Assembly: GCF_003865135.1 (NCBI RefSeq)
Contig: NZ_BHZC01000001.1
Span: 6,882,001 to 6,946,000 of the forward strand
Source of the DNA: Streptomyces chrestomyceticus JCM 4735
Lineage (GTDB): Bacteria > Actinomycetota > Actinomycetes > Streptomycetales > Streptomycetaceae
DNA: 64,000 nt
Direction: 5' to 3'
Shown: positions 15,391 to 24,231 of the stretch, piece by piece
Layout of the letters: each line of letters opens with the position of its first letter
How positions within the stretch are numbered: the first letter of the stretch is position 1
Position numbers and translations under genes: made by a program
The notes under the pieces: model-generated
Told to the model about the DNA's origin: nothing
Databases searched by the model: none
What the model saw: only the letters and a program-made list of their open reading frames with translations

Positions 15391-16668
15391 GTGGCGGAGC
15401 GACGGACGGAACGGCGGACGGCCCGGCGGATCAGGACGGCGCTCTGCGCGGCCCTGCCGCTGGCGCTGCTGCCGCTGCTCGCGGGCTGCCAGGACCCGGC
15501 GGGCGTGCGGGACGCCCCGCCGGGCATCCAGCGGATGCTGGACCGGCGCGCGGCGGCCGTGCGCGACCGGGACGCCGGGGCCTTCCTCGCCTCGGTCGAC
15601 CCGCACGCGGCCGCGTACCGCGACCGGCAGCGGGCGGTGTTCGCCCACCTCGCGCAGGTCCCGCTGGGCGCCTGGTCGTACGAGCTGGTGAAGACCGACG
15701 CGTTCGGCCTGCCGGCGGTGGTCGGGGCGGAGGGCCGCCGGGTGGCCGCCGAGGTACGGCTGCGCTACCGGCTGAGCGGGTACGACGACGCGCCGGTCAC
15801 CTCCGTGCAGTACCTGACGCTCACCGACCGCGGCGGCCGGTGGCTGATCAGCTCCGACTCGGACGGCGCCGGGAGCGGGCGGCGCAGCGCGCGCCAACTG
15901 TGGGACCAGGGGCCGGTCCAGGTCGTCAAGGGACGCCACAGCCTGGTCCTCGGGGTCCGTCGCGGCACCGCGGCACTGCGCGAACTGGCGGACCGCACGG
16001 ACGACGCCGTGCCCGCCGTCGGCGCGGCGTGGACCGGGAAGTGGGCCGGGCGGGTGGTCGTCGAGGCGCCGCAGTCGCTGGACGGGATGGCGGAGCTGCT
16101 GAACGCCGACGACCCCTCCGGCTACCGGGGCATAGCGGCCGTCACGACCGGCGAGTCGGGCCCGGCCCCGGCGGCGCCGGCCGACCGGGTCGTCGTCAAC
16201 CCGGAGGCGTACGGCGAACTGTCCGCCGCCGGGCGCCAGACCGTACTGACCCACGAGGCCACCCACGTCGCGACGCGCACGGCCACCACCTCCGCCACCC
16301 CGCTCTGGCTCTCCGAGGGCTTCGCCGACTGGGCCGCCTACCGGGGCGGCAGCCACCCGGCCGCCGCCACCGCCCCCGAACTCGCGCACGCCGTGGCCAA
16401 GGGCGCCCCGCCGTCCCGGCTCCCGGCCGACGGCGACTTCCGCTTCAGCCGCGGCGCGCGGGAGCTGGCCCGCGCGTACGAGGGCGGCTGGCTGGCCTGC
16501 CGCATGATCGCCGACGACTGGGGCGAGCAGCGGCTCGGCGCGTTCTACCGGGCGGCGGGCCGGGGCGGCCCCGAGAGTGCCGGACGGGCGATGCGTGACC
16601 AACTGGGCCTGAGCCCGGCGGAGTTCACCCGGCGGTGGCAGGCGTACGTGGTGCGGCAGTTGCGGTGA
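15391..16668 (+). CDS. Lipoprotein with gluzincin-type metallopeptidase motif (peptidase MA-like)
   Basis: The 425-residue protein has an Arg-rich N-terminus, a hydrophobic core and lipobox LAGC (Cys33), so it should be a surface lipoprotein. Residues about 45-170 look like an NTF2-type domain. The C-terminal part carries HEATH at 288-292 and LSEGFADW with Glu309 17 residues downstream, the zinc-binding pattern of gluzincin and peptidase-MA-like enzymes. The substrate is unknown, but cell-envelope neighbours suggest a surface role. The GTG at 15391 is preferred because of the TACGAT box; an in-frame GTG at 15373 is possible. The 3' end overlaps the convergent GT87 gene by 44 bp. Confidence 0.8.
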   Translation: MAERRTERRTARRIRTALCAALPLALLPLLAGCQDPAGVRDAPPGIQRMLDRRAAAVRDRDAGAFLASVDPHAAAYRDRQRAVFAHLAQVPLGAWSYELVKTDAFGLPAVVGAEGRRVAAEVRLRYRLSGYDDAPVTSVQYLTLTDRGGRWLISSDSDGAGSGRRSARQLWDQGPVQVVKGRHSLVLGVRRGTAALRELADRTDDAVPAVGAAWTGKWAGRVVVEAPQSLDGMAELLNADDPSGYRGIAAVTTGESGPAPAAPADRVVVNPEAYGELSAAGRQTVLTHEATHVATRTATTSATPLWLSEGFADWAAYRGGSHPAAATAPELAHAVAKGAPPSRLPADGDFRFSRGARELARAYEGGWLACRMIADDWGEQRLGAFYRAAGRGGPESAGRAMRDQLGLSPAEFTRRWQAYVVRQLR

Positions 16669-17884
16669 CGTGCTCCGGTCCGGTGACCGTCGCGCGCCAC
16701 AGCCGGCGGCAGGCGGACAGTGAGGCGGCCACGAGCAGGGCGTTGCGCACGGCCAGCAGGACGACACCGCTCCCCTCGCTGGCCACGACGTCCACGAACC
16801 GGACGGGGAACTCCCACAGCGTCGCGCCGGTCGCGAGCAGGACCAGGACGGCGGGCCGTCCCATCCGGCTCGCCCGCAGCGTCAGGCACACGGCCGCCAC
16901 TCCCACCAGCCAGATCATGTACTGCGGGCTGATCACCCGGCTGGTGGTGACGAAGAGCAGGACGGCGGTGAAGGCGGCGTCGGCGAGTGTGGCGGACGTG
17001 AACCGCCGCGCGCGCAGCCGCCACAGCAGCAGCCAGCCGAAGGCCGCCAGGGTCAGGAGCAGCGCCAGGGAACTGACCAGCGGCACGTACGGGCCGACGA
17101 ACTCCACCGAGCCGTAGTGCAGCAGCACCTTGCCGTCCCAGCCGAACTGCCGGGCGAGATGGAAGACGAGCGCGCCGAGCGACTCCACCTCCGTACCCCG
17201 GTCGCGCTGGAAGGTGAGGAAGGCCAACCCGCCAGGGGCCCAGGCGGCGCAGAGCGCGATGACCGCCAGCGCGCCGAGGGCCGTCGCGCCCCATAGCTGC
17301 CGCGCGCGGCGGCCTCGCAGGGGAGCGCCGGTCAGCAACAGCACCGGCCAGACCTTCAGCAGGGCGCCGAAGGCGATCAGGGCGCCGGAGACGCGCGGGT
17401 GCCGGGCGGCGGCGAAGAGCGCGGCGACGGCCACGGCGGTGACCATCAGGTCGTACCGGGCGTACGCGGTCGGGCCGAGCAGGGCGACCCCCGCGGTCCA
17501 GACCCAGGCACCGGTGAGACGTTTGCCCGGACGGCGGCCCGCGTACAGGAGCAGCGCGAAGGTGACCGCGTCGGCGGCGCACGCCAGGAGGAAGAACGCC
17601 GAGGCGTAGTCCAGGAAGGGCAGCAGGCCGGGGGAGAGGACGGCGAGCGCGGCGGCCGGCGGGTACTGCCAGGCCACGTCGTCCTGCGGGAACGCGCCGG
17701 TCTTCAGGATCTCGGACCAGTCGGCGTAGATGCCCGAGATGTCGCTGGTGACGTCCGGGCCGGGCAGCACCAGCACCTTGAACACGCACAGCAGCAGGAC
17801 CGCCCGGGTCGCGGCCCAGACCGCCACCGGCGGGCCCAGCGCGCGCACCGTGTCCCTCGGCTGCCGGCCGCCGGCCCCGCCCAT
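16625..17884 (-). CDS. GT87-family (DUF2029) membrane mannosyltransferase
   Basis: This 419-residue polytopic protein has about ten hydrophobic helices and an early periplasmic loop with conserved Asp residues (PGPDVTSDISGIYADWSEIL) followed by WQYPPAAAL, typical of polyprenyl-phosphomannose-dependent GT-C enzymes such as PimE and Rv2181. It probably adds mannose to phosphatidylinositol mannosides or related glycolipids on the outer membrane face. ATG at 17884 is chosen because GAGG lies 6 nt upstream; a GTG at 17890 is also possible. It is divergent from the PimB'-like gene, which fits a shared glycolipid pathway. The acceptor is not known. Confidence 0.8.
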   Translation of the reverse strand: MGGAGGRQPRDTVRALGPPVAVWAATRAVLLLCVFKVLVLPGPDVTSDISGIYADWSEILKTGAFPQDDVAWQYPPAAALAVLSPGLLPFLDYASAFFLLACAADAVTFALLLYAGRRPGKRLTGAWVWTAGVALLGPTAYARYDLMVTAVAVAALFAAARHPRVSGALIAFGALLKVWPVLLLTGAPLRGRRARQLWGATALGALAVIALCAAWAPGGLAFLTFQRDRGTEVESLGALVFHLARQFGWDGKVLLHYGSVEFVGPYVPLVSSLALLLTLAAFGWLLLWRLRARRFTSATLADAAFTAVLLFVTTSRVISPQYMIWLVGVAAVCLTLRASRMGRPAVLVLLATGATLWEFPVRFVDVVASEGSGVVLLAVRNALLVAASLSACRRLWRATVTGPEHVTATAAPRTPATAG

Positions 17885-18061
17885 CGCCACCTCGTCCCGT
17901 CGTCCGCCGCCGTCCGCGTCGGTCTGCCCCTGTCTGCGTGCCTGCGTCTTGTCCCACTCTGTCCCGTTGGACGGGGCCGTGTCACGACCGTAGACGAGTC
18001 ACGCGCGTGCCGGGGCGGTCCCCGCCGGCCGTGTCCGGTGACCCGGTACTGTGCCAGGGCA

Positions 18062-19204
18062 ATGGACAAGACGCTGATCGTCACGAACGACTTCCCGCCC
18101 CGCCCCGGCGGCATCCAGGCCTTCCTGCACAGCATGGCGCTGCGCCTGGACCCGGACCGGGTCGTGGTCTACGCCTCCACCTGGAAGCGGACCAAGGAGG
18201 GCATCGAGGCCACCGCCCGCTTCGACGCCGAGCAGCCCTTCCCGGTCGTCCGCGACCGGACGACGATGCTGCTGCCGACGCCCCGGGTGACCCGCACGGC
18301 CGCCGCGCTGCTGCGCCGGCACGGCTGCTCCTCGGTGTGGTTCGGCGCCGCGGCGCCGCTCGGCCTGATGGCGCCCGCGCTGCGCCGGGCGGGCGCGCGC
18401 CGGATCGTGGCCACCACGCACGGGCACGAGGCGGGCTGGGCGCAACTGCCCGCCTCACGTCAACTGCTGCGGCGGATCGGTGAGGGCACCGACACGATCA
18501 CCTATCTCGGTGAGTACACCCGCTCGCGGATCGCCGCCGCGCTGACGCCGGCCGCCGCCGGACGGATGACGCAACTGCCGCCCGGCGTGGACGAGAAGAC
18601 CTTCCACCCCGGTTCGGGCGGCGACGAGGTACGGGCCCGCCTCGGGCTCGCCGAGCGGCCGGTCGTCGTCTGCGTGTCCCGGCTGGTGCCGCGCAAGGGC
18701 CAGGACACCCTGATCGAGGCGATGCCGCGGATTCTGGCCGACGTGCCGGACGCGGTGCTGCTGATCGTCGGCGGCGGCCCGTACGAGAAGCAGTTGCACG
18801 CGCTCGCCCAGGAGAAGGGCGTCGCCGACGCGGTGCGCTTCACCGGGGCCGTGCCGTGGGAGGAACTTCCCGCCCACTACGGCGCGGGCGACGTCTTCGC
18901 CATGCCGTGCCGCACCCGGCGTGGCGGGCTGGACGTGGAGGGCCTGGGCATCGTCTACCTGGAGGCGTCCGCCACCGGACTGCCGGTCGTGGCGGGGGAC
19001 TCCGGCGGCGCGCCGGACGCCGTGCTGGACGGCGAGACGGGGTACGTGGTCCCGGGCGGCTCCCCGACGGTCACCGCCGAACGCGTCGTCGCACTCCTGA
19101 AGGACCCCGCCGCCCGCCGCCGCATGGGCGAGCGCGGGCGCGCCTGGGTGGAGGAGAAGTGGCGCTGGGACCTGCTGGCGGAGCGGCTCAAGGAGCTGCT
19201 GTAG
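18062..19204 (+). CDS. pimB: GT4-family glycosyltransferase, PimB'-like phosphatidylinositol mannoside mannosyltransferase
   Basis: The 380-residue GT-B enzyme starts with TLIVTNDFPPRPGGIQAFL, has VVVCVSRLVPRKGQDTLIEA at the domain junction, and the nucleotide-sugar motif EGLGIVYLEASATGLPVVAG (E-x7-E). This closely fits mycobacterial PimB' (Rv2188c), which adds the second mannose from GDP-mannose to PIM1 at the cytoplasmic face. A TACTGT box 9 nt upstream of the ATG suggests a leaderless or nearly leaderless transcript. It is divergent from a GT87 enzyme and lies near fadD15- and ripC-like genes, as in M. tuberculosis. The family is sure, the exact acceptor inferred. Confidence 0.85.
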   Translation: MDKTLIVTNDFPPRPGGIQAFLHSMALRLDPDRVVVYASTWKRTKEGIEATARFDAEQPFPVVRDRTTMLLPTPRVTRTAAALLRRHGCSSVWFGAAAPLGLMAPALRRAGARRIVATTHGHEAGWAQLPASRQLLRRIGEGTDTITYLGEYTRSRIAAALTPAAAGRMTQLPPGVDEKTFHPGSGGDEVRARLGLAERPVVVCVSRLVPRKGQDTLIEAMPRILADVPDAVLLIVGGGPYEKQLHALAQEKGVADAVRFTGAVPWEELPAHYGAGDVFAMPCRTRRGGLDVEGLGIVYLEASATGLPVVAGDSGGAPDAVLDGETGYVVPGGSPTVTAERVVALLKDPAARRRMGERGRAWVEEKWRWDLLAERLKELL

Positions 19205-19210
19205 CAGGAC

Positions 19211-19270
19211 GCGCGAACGCCGGAAGCGCGAACCCCTGAGGCGCGAACCCCGGAAGCGCGAACGCCGGGC
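19211..19270. repeat. Four tandem copies of a 15-bp repeat
   Basis: Units beginning GCGCGAAC recur every 15 bp (19211, 19226, 19241, 19256) with small differences. The array starts 7 nt after the pimB stop, in the convergent gap before the acyl-CoA synthetase gene. Confidence 0.9.
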
Positions 19271-19324
19271 GGCCGCAGTGCACGGCCCGCCCGGCGTCCG
19301 GAACGGTGTCGGTACGTCCCCGCG

Positions 19325-21121
19325 TCACGCGCGGTAGATCGCCTCGATCTCCTCGGCGAAGTCCTTCGCCACCACATTGCGCTTGAGCTTCAGCGACGGC
19401 GTCACATGCCCGGAGTCCTCGGTGAACTGCGTCGGCAGGATACGGAACTTGCGTACCGACTCGGCCTTGGAGACGGCCGCGTTGCCGTCGTCCACCGCCC
19501 GCTGCACCGCGGCCAGCAGCTCCGGGTCCTTGCTCAGCTCGGTGACGCTCTGCCCGGCCGGGCGGCCATGCTCGGCGGCCCAGCGCGGCAGGAACTCCTC
19601 GTCGAGGGTGACCAGCGCGCCGACGAAGGGACGGCCGTCGCCGACGACCATGCACTCGGCGATCAGCGCGTGCGCGCGGATGCGGTCCTCGATGACGGCC
19701 GGGGCGACGTTCTTGCCGCCCGCCGTCACCAGGATCTCCTTCTTGCGGCCGGTGATCGCGAGGTAGCCGTCCTCGTCGAGGGTGCCGATGTCACCGGTGT
19801 GGAACCAGCCGTCGGAGAGCGCTTCCTTGGTCGCGGCCTCGTTGTTCCAGTACTCGGTGAACAGGTGCTCGCCGTGCAGCAGCACCTCGCCGTCGTCGGC
19901 GATGCGCACCACCGAGCCGGGCAGCGGCTGGCCGACCGTACCGATCTTCTGCCGGTCCCACGGGTTGAAGGCGGTGGCCGCGCAGGACTCCGTCAGGCCG
20001 TAGCCCTCCAGGGCGGTGAAGCCGATGCCCCGGTAGAAGTGGCCCAGGCGCTCGCCCAGCGGCGCGCCGCCCGAGATGGCGTGGGTGGCCCGGCCGCCGA
20101 GCACGGCGCGCAGCTTGCCGAAGACCAGCTTGTCGAAGAGCTTGTGCTTGAGCCGCAGGCCGAGGGCGGGCCCGGCCTGGGTGTCGAGCGCGCGGCTGTA
20201 GGCGATGGCCGTCTCGGCGGCCCGGTCGAAGATCTTGCCCTTGCCCTCGGACTGCGCCTTGGCCCGCGCCGAGTTGTAGACCTTCTCGAAGACCCGGGGG
20301 ACGCCGAGGATCAGCGTCGGGCGGAACGAGGCGAGGTCGTCGGTGAGGTTCTTGATGTCGGGGGCGTGGCCGAGCTTGATGGGGGCCATGACCGAGGCCA
20401 CCTGCACCAGCCGTCCGAAGACATGGGCCACCGGCAGGAAGAGCAGCACCGAGGAGTGGCCGGTGCGGAAGAGGGGTTTGAGGCGCTCGACGACGTTGCC
20501 GCACTCGGCGAAGAAGCTGCGGTGGGTGAGCACACAGCCCTTGGGCCGGCCGGTGGTGCCGGAGGTGTACACGATGGTGGCGGGCGAGTCGGCGTCGGCG
20601 AGGGCGCTGCGCTCGTCCACCTCCGCGTCGGTGACGTTGGCGCCGGCCGCGCGCAGCCGGGCGATCGCGTCCCGCTCGATCTGCCAGATGTTCTCCAGCG
20701 CGGGCAGCCGGTCCCGTACGGACTCGACGGCGGCCTCCTGCGCGGGGGACTCGACCACGCAGGCCACCGCGCCGGAGTCGCCGAGGATCCACTGCACCTG
20801 TTCGGCGGAGCTGGTCTCGTAGACCGGGACGGTGACCGCGCCCGCGCTCCAGATCGCGAAGTCCAGCAGGGTCCACTCGTACCGGGTGCGCGACATCAGG
20901 CCGATCCGGTCGCCGGGCCGGATGCCGGCCGCCATCAGGCCCTTGGCGGCGGCCCGTACCTCGGCGAGGAAGACGGTGGCCGTCACGTCCTGCCACCGGC
21001 CGTCGACCTTGCGGCCCATGACGGCGACATCGGGGTGCTGCGCGGCATTGCGGCGGATCAGATCCGTCAGGTTGCCGTCCGCGGGGACCTCGTACAGGGC
21101 CGGAAGGCTGAACTCGCGCAA
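19325..21121 (-). CDS. Long-chain acyl-CoA synthetase (FadD15-like)
   Basis: The 598-residue ANL-family enzyme activates fatty acids with ATP and CoA. It has the AMP-binding P-loop YTSGTTGRPKG, the linker region GYGLTESCAA, DDGEVLLHGEHLFTEYWNN, WFHTGDIGTLDEDGYLAITGRKKE and a C-terminal lysine region (TPSLKLKRN), the usual order for long-chain synthetases. The start is an unusual TTG at 21121, supported by GAGGAG 9 nt upstream; the nearby ATG at 21137 is out of frame. Its position next to pimB' and the SRPBCC/ArsA genes matches fadD15 (Rv2187). It could supply acyl-CoA for phospholipid or mannoside acylation. Confidence 0.92.
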   Translation of the reverse strand: MREFSLPALYEVPADGNLTDLIRRNAAQHPDVAVMGRKVDGRWQDVTATVFLAEVRAAAKGLMAAGIRPGDRIGLMSRTRYEWTLLDFAIWSAGAVTVPVYETSSAEQVQWILGDSGAVACVVESPAQEAAVESVRDRLPALENIWQIERDAIARLRAAGANVTDAEVDERSALADADSPATIVYTSGTTGRPKGCVLTHRSFFAECGNVVERLKPLFRTGHSSVLLFLPVAHVFGRLVQVASVMAPIKLGHAPDIKNLTDDLASFRPTLILGVPRVFEKVYNSARAKAQSEGKGKIFDRAAETAIAYSRALDTQAGPALGLRLKHKLFDKLVFGKLRAVLGGRATHAISGGAPLGERLGHFYRGIGFTALEGYGLTESCAATAFNPWDRQKIGTVGQPLPGSVVRIADDGEVLLHGEHLFTEYWNNEAATKEALSDGWFHTGDIGTLDEDGYLAITGRKKEILVTAGGKNVAPAVIEDRIRAHALIAECMVVGDGRPFVGALVTLDEEFLPRWAAEHGRPAGQSVTELSKDPELLAAVQRAVDDGNAAVSKAESVRKFRILPTQFTEDSGHVTPSLKLKRNVVAKDFAEEIEAIYRA

Positions 21122-21433
21122 GACTGCTGCTCCTCATTGGCGCCGGCCTCACGACGCTGTGTGGTGGCCGGCTGCGGTCCATGATCAGGCAGGGGGGGGT
21201 GGTGGACTGCCCGGACGTTACCCACCGGTATTGCTTTTGGGATAGGGGGTTACGCCCAGATGTTCGATGCGTCACACGCTGCGTGACACGCGTCCGGGCA
21301 CGCCTTGGGACTGCTTCGCGCAGACTAGACCAGGCTTTCGGTGACCCGGAAGTAACCGCAGGTCGGACCCCTCTCCCGGCGGCACCTCCGATCCCCCTCC
21401 CGGCCGCCCGCCTTTCGATCTAGGGTGACCGGC
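21122..21433. other. Divergent intergenic region
   Basis: This 312-bp region lies between the divergent acyl-CoA synthetase and phosphoesterase genes. It holds TAGTCT on the minus strand (21327-21322) as a possible -10 box for the synthetase gene, an imperfect GTCAC/GTGAC inverted repeat near 21270-21290, and the TAGGGT box of the phosphoesterase gene. No coding signal is seen. Confidence 0.4.
21421..21426 (+). promoter_or_regulatory. -10 box TAGGGT, leaderless-type
   Basis: TAGGGT is separated by 7 nt from the ATG at 21434, which fits a leaderless transcript. Confidence 0.6.
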
Positions 21434-22210
21434 ATGCGAGTCCATGTGGTCAGCGATGTACACGGCAACGGGCGGGACCTCGCCACGGCGGGCGACGGGG
21501 CCGACGCCCTGGTCTGCCTGGGTGACCTGGTGCTCTTCCTCGACTACGCCGACCACTCCCGAGGCATCTTCCCCGACCTCTTCGGCACCGAGAACGCCCA
21601 CGAGCTGGTCGAGCTGCGCACCGCCCGCCGCTTCGAGGAGGCCCGCGCGCTGGGCCGCCGCCTGTGGGGCGACATCGAGCGCGAGGGCGGCGGCCGGATG
21701 GCGGTGATCGAGGAAGCCGTCCGCCGGCAGTACGCCGAACTGTTCGCCGCCTTCCCCGAGCGGACGTACGCCACGTACGGCAACGTCGACCTGCCCCACC
21801 TGTGGCCCGAGTACGCCGCACCCGGCACCACCGTCCTGGACGGCGAGCGGGTGGAGATCGGCGGCCGGGTCTTCGGCTTCGTCGGCGGCGGCCTGCGGAC
21901 CCCGATGCGCACCCCGTACGAGATCAGCGACGAGGAGTACGCGGCCAAGGTCGAGGCCGTCGGCGAGGTGGACGTGCTGTGCACCCACATCCCGCCGGAC
22001 GTGCCGGAGCTCTGCTACGACGTCGTCGCCCGCCGCTTCGAACGCGGCAGCGCCGCCCTCCTGGACGCGATCCGCCGCACCCGGCCCCGCTACGCGCTCT
22101 TCGGCCATGTGCATCAGCCCCTGGCCCGGCGGGTACGCGTCGGCGCCACCGAGTGCGTCAACGTGGGGCACTTCAACGCGACGGGAGCGCCGTACGTCCT
22201 GGAGTGGTGA
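21434..22210 (+). CDS. Calcineurin-like metallophosphoesterase
   Basis: The 258-residue protein has the five metallophosphoesterase motifs in order: DVHGN near residue 8, GDLV near 34, GNVD near 117, THIPPD near 185 and GHVHQP near 221. These residues bind two metal ions and hydrolyse phosphomono- or diesters; the natural substrate is unknown. The ATG at 21434 is chosen over a GTG at 21425 because a TAGGGT -10 box lies 7 nt upstream, which would put the GTG inside the promoter. It stands alone, divergent from the acyl-CoA synthetase gene. Confidence 0.88.
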   Translation: MRVHVVSDVHGNGRDLATAGDGADALVCLGDLVLFLDYADHSRGIFPDLFGTENAHELVELRTARRFEEARALGRRLWGDIEREGGGRMAVIEEAVRRQYAELFAAFPERTYATYGNVDLPHLWPEYAAPGTTVLDGERVEIGGRVFGFVGGGLRTPMRTPYEISDEEYAAKVEAVGEVDVLCTHIPPDVPELCYDVVARRFERGSAALLDAIRRTRPRYALFGHVHQPLARRVRVGATECVNVGHFNATGAPYVLEW

Positions 22211-22384
22211 CGGCCTTCCGCGCACCTTCAGGGCCTACCCCGAAGGCCCTGCCGGGGGCCGCCTCCGGGGCCGACCGGATCGGCCGGGACGCCGGTCCGG
22301 CGCGCTTTCCCCGCGCGGTAGCCTTCAGCAGCAGGGATACGCGTCTGGCGGACCGGCACGAATCGGCATGGAGGAGTCACGGCG

Positions 22385-22858
22385 ATGGCCGAACACACCA
22401 GCTCTAGCATCACGATCGAGGCGGCACCCGCCGAGGTGATGGGAGTGATCGCCGACTTCGACCGCTATCCGGACTGGACCGGCGAGGTCAAGGAAGCCGA
22501 GATCCTCAGCAAGGACGACCAGGGCCGCGCCGAACAGGTCCGTCTGCTGCTGGACGCCGGTGCGATCAAGGACGACCACACCCTCGCCTACACCTGGACC
22601 AGCGACCACGAGGTGAGCTGGTCGCTGGTGAAGTCCCAGATGCTGCGGACGCTCGACGGCTCCTACCGGCTGGTCCCGCTGGCCGGCGGCGCGCACACCG
22701 AGGTGACGTACCAGCTCACCGTGGACGTCAAGATCCCGATGCTCGGCATGATCAAGCGCAAGGCGGAGAAGGTCATCATCGACCGCGCGCTGGACGGGCT
22801 GAAGAAGCGCGTCGAGAGCGGCCCCGCGGCCCCCGCCGGCGAGGCCACGAGCCACTGA
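22385..22858 (+). CDS. SRPBCC-family lipid-binding-like protein
   Basis: This 157-residue protein matches the START/SRPBCC (polyketide cyclase-like) fold. It opens with SSSITIEAAPAEVMGVIADFDRYPDWTGEVKEAEI, has a central TWTSDHEVSWSL stretch and ends with a long amphipathic helix (RKAEKVIIDRALDGLKKRVE). Such proteins form a hydrophobic cavity for lipids or polyketides. GGAGGAG precedes the ATG at good spacing. The stop lies only 2 nt before the ArsA-like ATPase gene. The same SRPBCC-ArsA pair occurs in M. tuberculosis (Rv2185c-Rv2184c), so a joint role is likely though uncharacterised. Confidence 0.88.
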   Translation: MAEHTSSSITIEAAPAEVMGVIADFDRYPDWTGEVKEAEILSKDDQGRAEQVRLLLDAGAIKDDHTLAYTWTSDHEVSWSLVKSQMLRTLDGSYRLVPLAGGAHTEVTYQLTVDVKIPMLGMIKRKAEKVIIDRALDGLKKRVESGPAAPAGEATSH

Positions 22859-22860
22859 CC

Positions 22861-24069
22861 ATGCGTACCGTCCTCGTCACCGGCCCCGGCGGCGCCGGCC
22901 GTACCACCCTCGCCGCCGCCACCGCCCTGGCCGGTGCCCGGCGCGGTGAGCGCGTCCTGCTGCTCACCGCCCGAGGCGGCGCGGCGGGACGCGTCCTGGG
23001 TACCCGCCTCGGCCGCCCCGGCGACGGTCCGGTGCCCGTCGTCCCCGGCCTGCACGCCCGGTGCGTCGACGCCGGCGACCACTTCCGCCGGGAGGCGCTC
23101 GCCTTCCAGGAGCGCGCGGGCGCCGCCCTCGACCTGCTGGGCGCCGCGCCCCTGGACGAGGACGAACTGACCGAACTGCCCGGCGCGGAGGCGTTCGCGC
23201 TGCTCCACGAGCTGCGCGCGGCCCACGAAGCGGCCGGCGGGCCGGACGGCCCGCAGACGGTCGTCGTCGACATGCCGCCCGCCGCCGACACCGTCGCCCT
23301 GCTCGCCCTGCCCGAACAGGCCCGCCGCTACCTCCGCCGCCTGCTGCCGCCCGAACGCCAGGCCGCCCGCGCGCTGCGGCCGGTGCTGGCCCAGTTGGCG
23401 GGCGTGCAGATGCCCACCCAGAAGCTGTACGAGGCCGCGGAACGCTGGGAGCACGAGCTCGCCGCCGTACAGCGGATCATCGACGACCCGGGCACGACCG
23501 TACGGATCGTCACCGAGCCGGGACCGGCCGCCGTCGCGGACCTGCGGGAGGTGCGCTCGGGCCTCGCCCTGTACGGGCACCGCACCGACGCCGTCGTCGC
23601 GAACCGGCTGCTGCCCACCGGGTCGGCCGACCCGTTCCTGGCCGCGCTCTCCGGCCAGCAGCAGAGCGCGCTCAAGGCGCTGCGCGAGGAGTTCCCCGAA
23701 GCGCCGGTCGTCGAGGTGCCGCACCTGGGCCGCGACCCCGAGGGCACCGAGGATCTGGCCGAGCTGCTCCGCGGCACGGTCGGGGAACCGGCCGCGCCCG
23801 GCGGCGCCGACGACCCCTGGACGGTGGAGGACCGGCTCGCCTCGGACGGCATCCTGGTGTGGCGGGTGCCGCTGCCGGGCGCCGAACGCGACGGGCTCGG
23901 CCTGCTGCGGCGCGGCGACGAGGTCGTCGTCACCGCCGGCCGCTACCGGCGGATACGCACCCTGCCCTCCGCCCTGCGCCGCTGCTCGGTCTCCGGCGCC
24001 GGGCTGCGCGACGGCGCGCTGCACATCCGCTTCACCCCCGACCCCGATCTCTGGCCCCGCGGTAACTGA
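22861..24069 (+). CDS. ArsA/GET3-like ATPase with C-terminal HSP20-like domain
   Basis: The 402-residue protein starts directly with a deviant Walker A loop, TGPGGAGRTTLAAATA (residues 7-22), and continues as an ArsA/GET3-type P-loop NTPase (VVVDMPPAADTVALL, VVANRLLPTGSADPF). The last 70 residues (ILVWRVPLPGAERDGLGLLRRG) form the ArsA_HSP20 domain found in actinobacterial homologues. There are no arsenite-binding Cys triplet or arsB neighbours, so arsenic transport is unlikely; a chaperone-like role with the adjacent SRPBCC protein is more plausible. The stop codon TGA is also the left target repeat of the MITE-like element that follows. Confidence 0.85.
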   Translation: MRTVLVTGPGGAGRTTLAAATALAGARRGERVLLLTARGGAAGRVLGTRLGRPGDGPVPVVPGLHARCVDAGDHFRREALAFQERAGAALDLLGAAPLDEDELTELPGAEAFALLHELRAAHEAAGGPDGPQTVVVDMPPAADTVALLALPEQARRYLRRLLPPERQAARALRPVLAQLAGVQMPTQKLYEAAERWEHELAAVQRIIDDPGTTVRIVTEPGPAAVADLREVRSGLALYGHRTDAVVANRLLPTGSADPFLAALSGQQQSALKALREEFPEAPVVEVPHLGRDPEGTEDLAELLRGTVGEPAAPGGADDPWTVEDRLASDGILVWRVPLPGAERDGLGLLRRGDEVVVTAGRYRRIRTLPSALRRCSVSGAGLRDGALHIRFTPDPDLWPRGN

Positions 24070-24231
24070 GAGCCTGTGTCATACCCCCGGCCGGGCGCAC
24101 GTCGTCTGGCACGCACGCTCGCTGCGTTGCCGAAACGCCCACGTAGCTCCGCTACGAAGGCGCTCCGGCGCCTTGCGATCGCACGCACCAGACGACGTGC
24201 GCTGATCCGACCGGGGGTATGACACAGGCTC
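24070..24231. mobile_element. MITE-like palindromic element
   Basis: The 162-bp element has long terminal inverted repeats: 22 bases at the left outer end (from 24069) exactly match the reverse complement of 24211-24232, and a second perfect 15-bp pair lies inside (24095-24109 with 24188-24202). The centre holds further small hairpins such as CGTAGCTCCGCTACG. TGA at 24067-24069 and at 24232-24234 looks like a 3-bp target-site duplication. There is no transposase gene, so it would be a non-autonomous element of the type scattered in Streptomyces intergenic regions. It may also act as a terminator. Confidence 0.85.

Noticed and set aside
22861..24069. Arsenite efflux ATPase (ArsA) in the strict sense
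   Set aside because: There are no arsB/arsR neighbours and no metal-binding Cys triplet; the HSP20-like tail and the SRPBCC partner indicate a different role.
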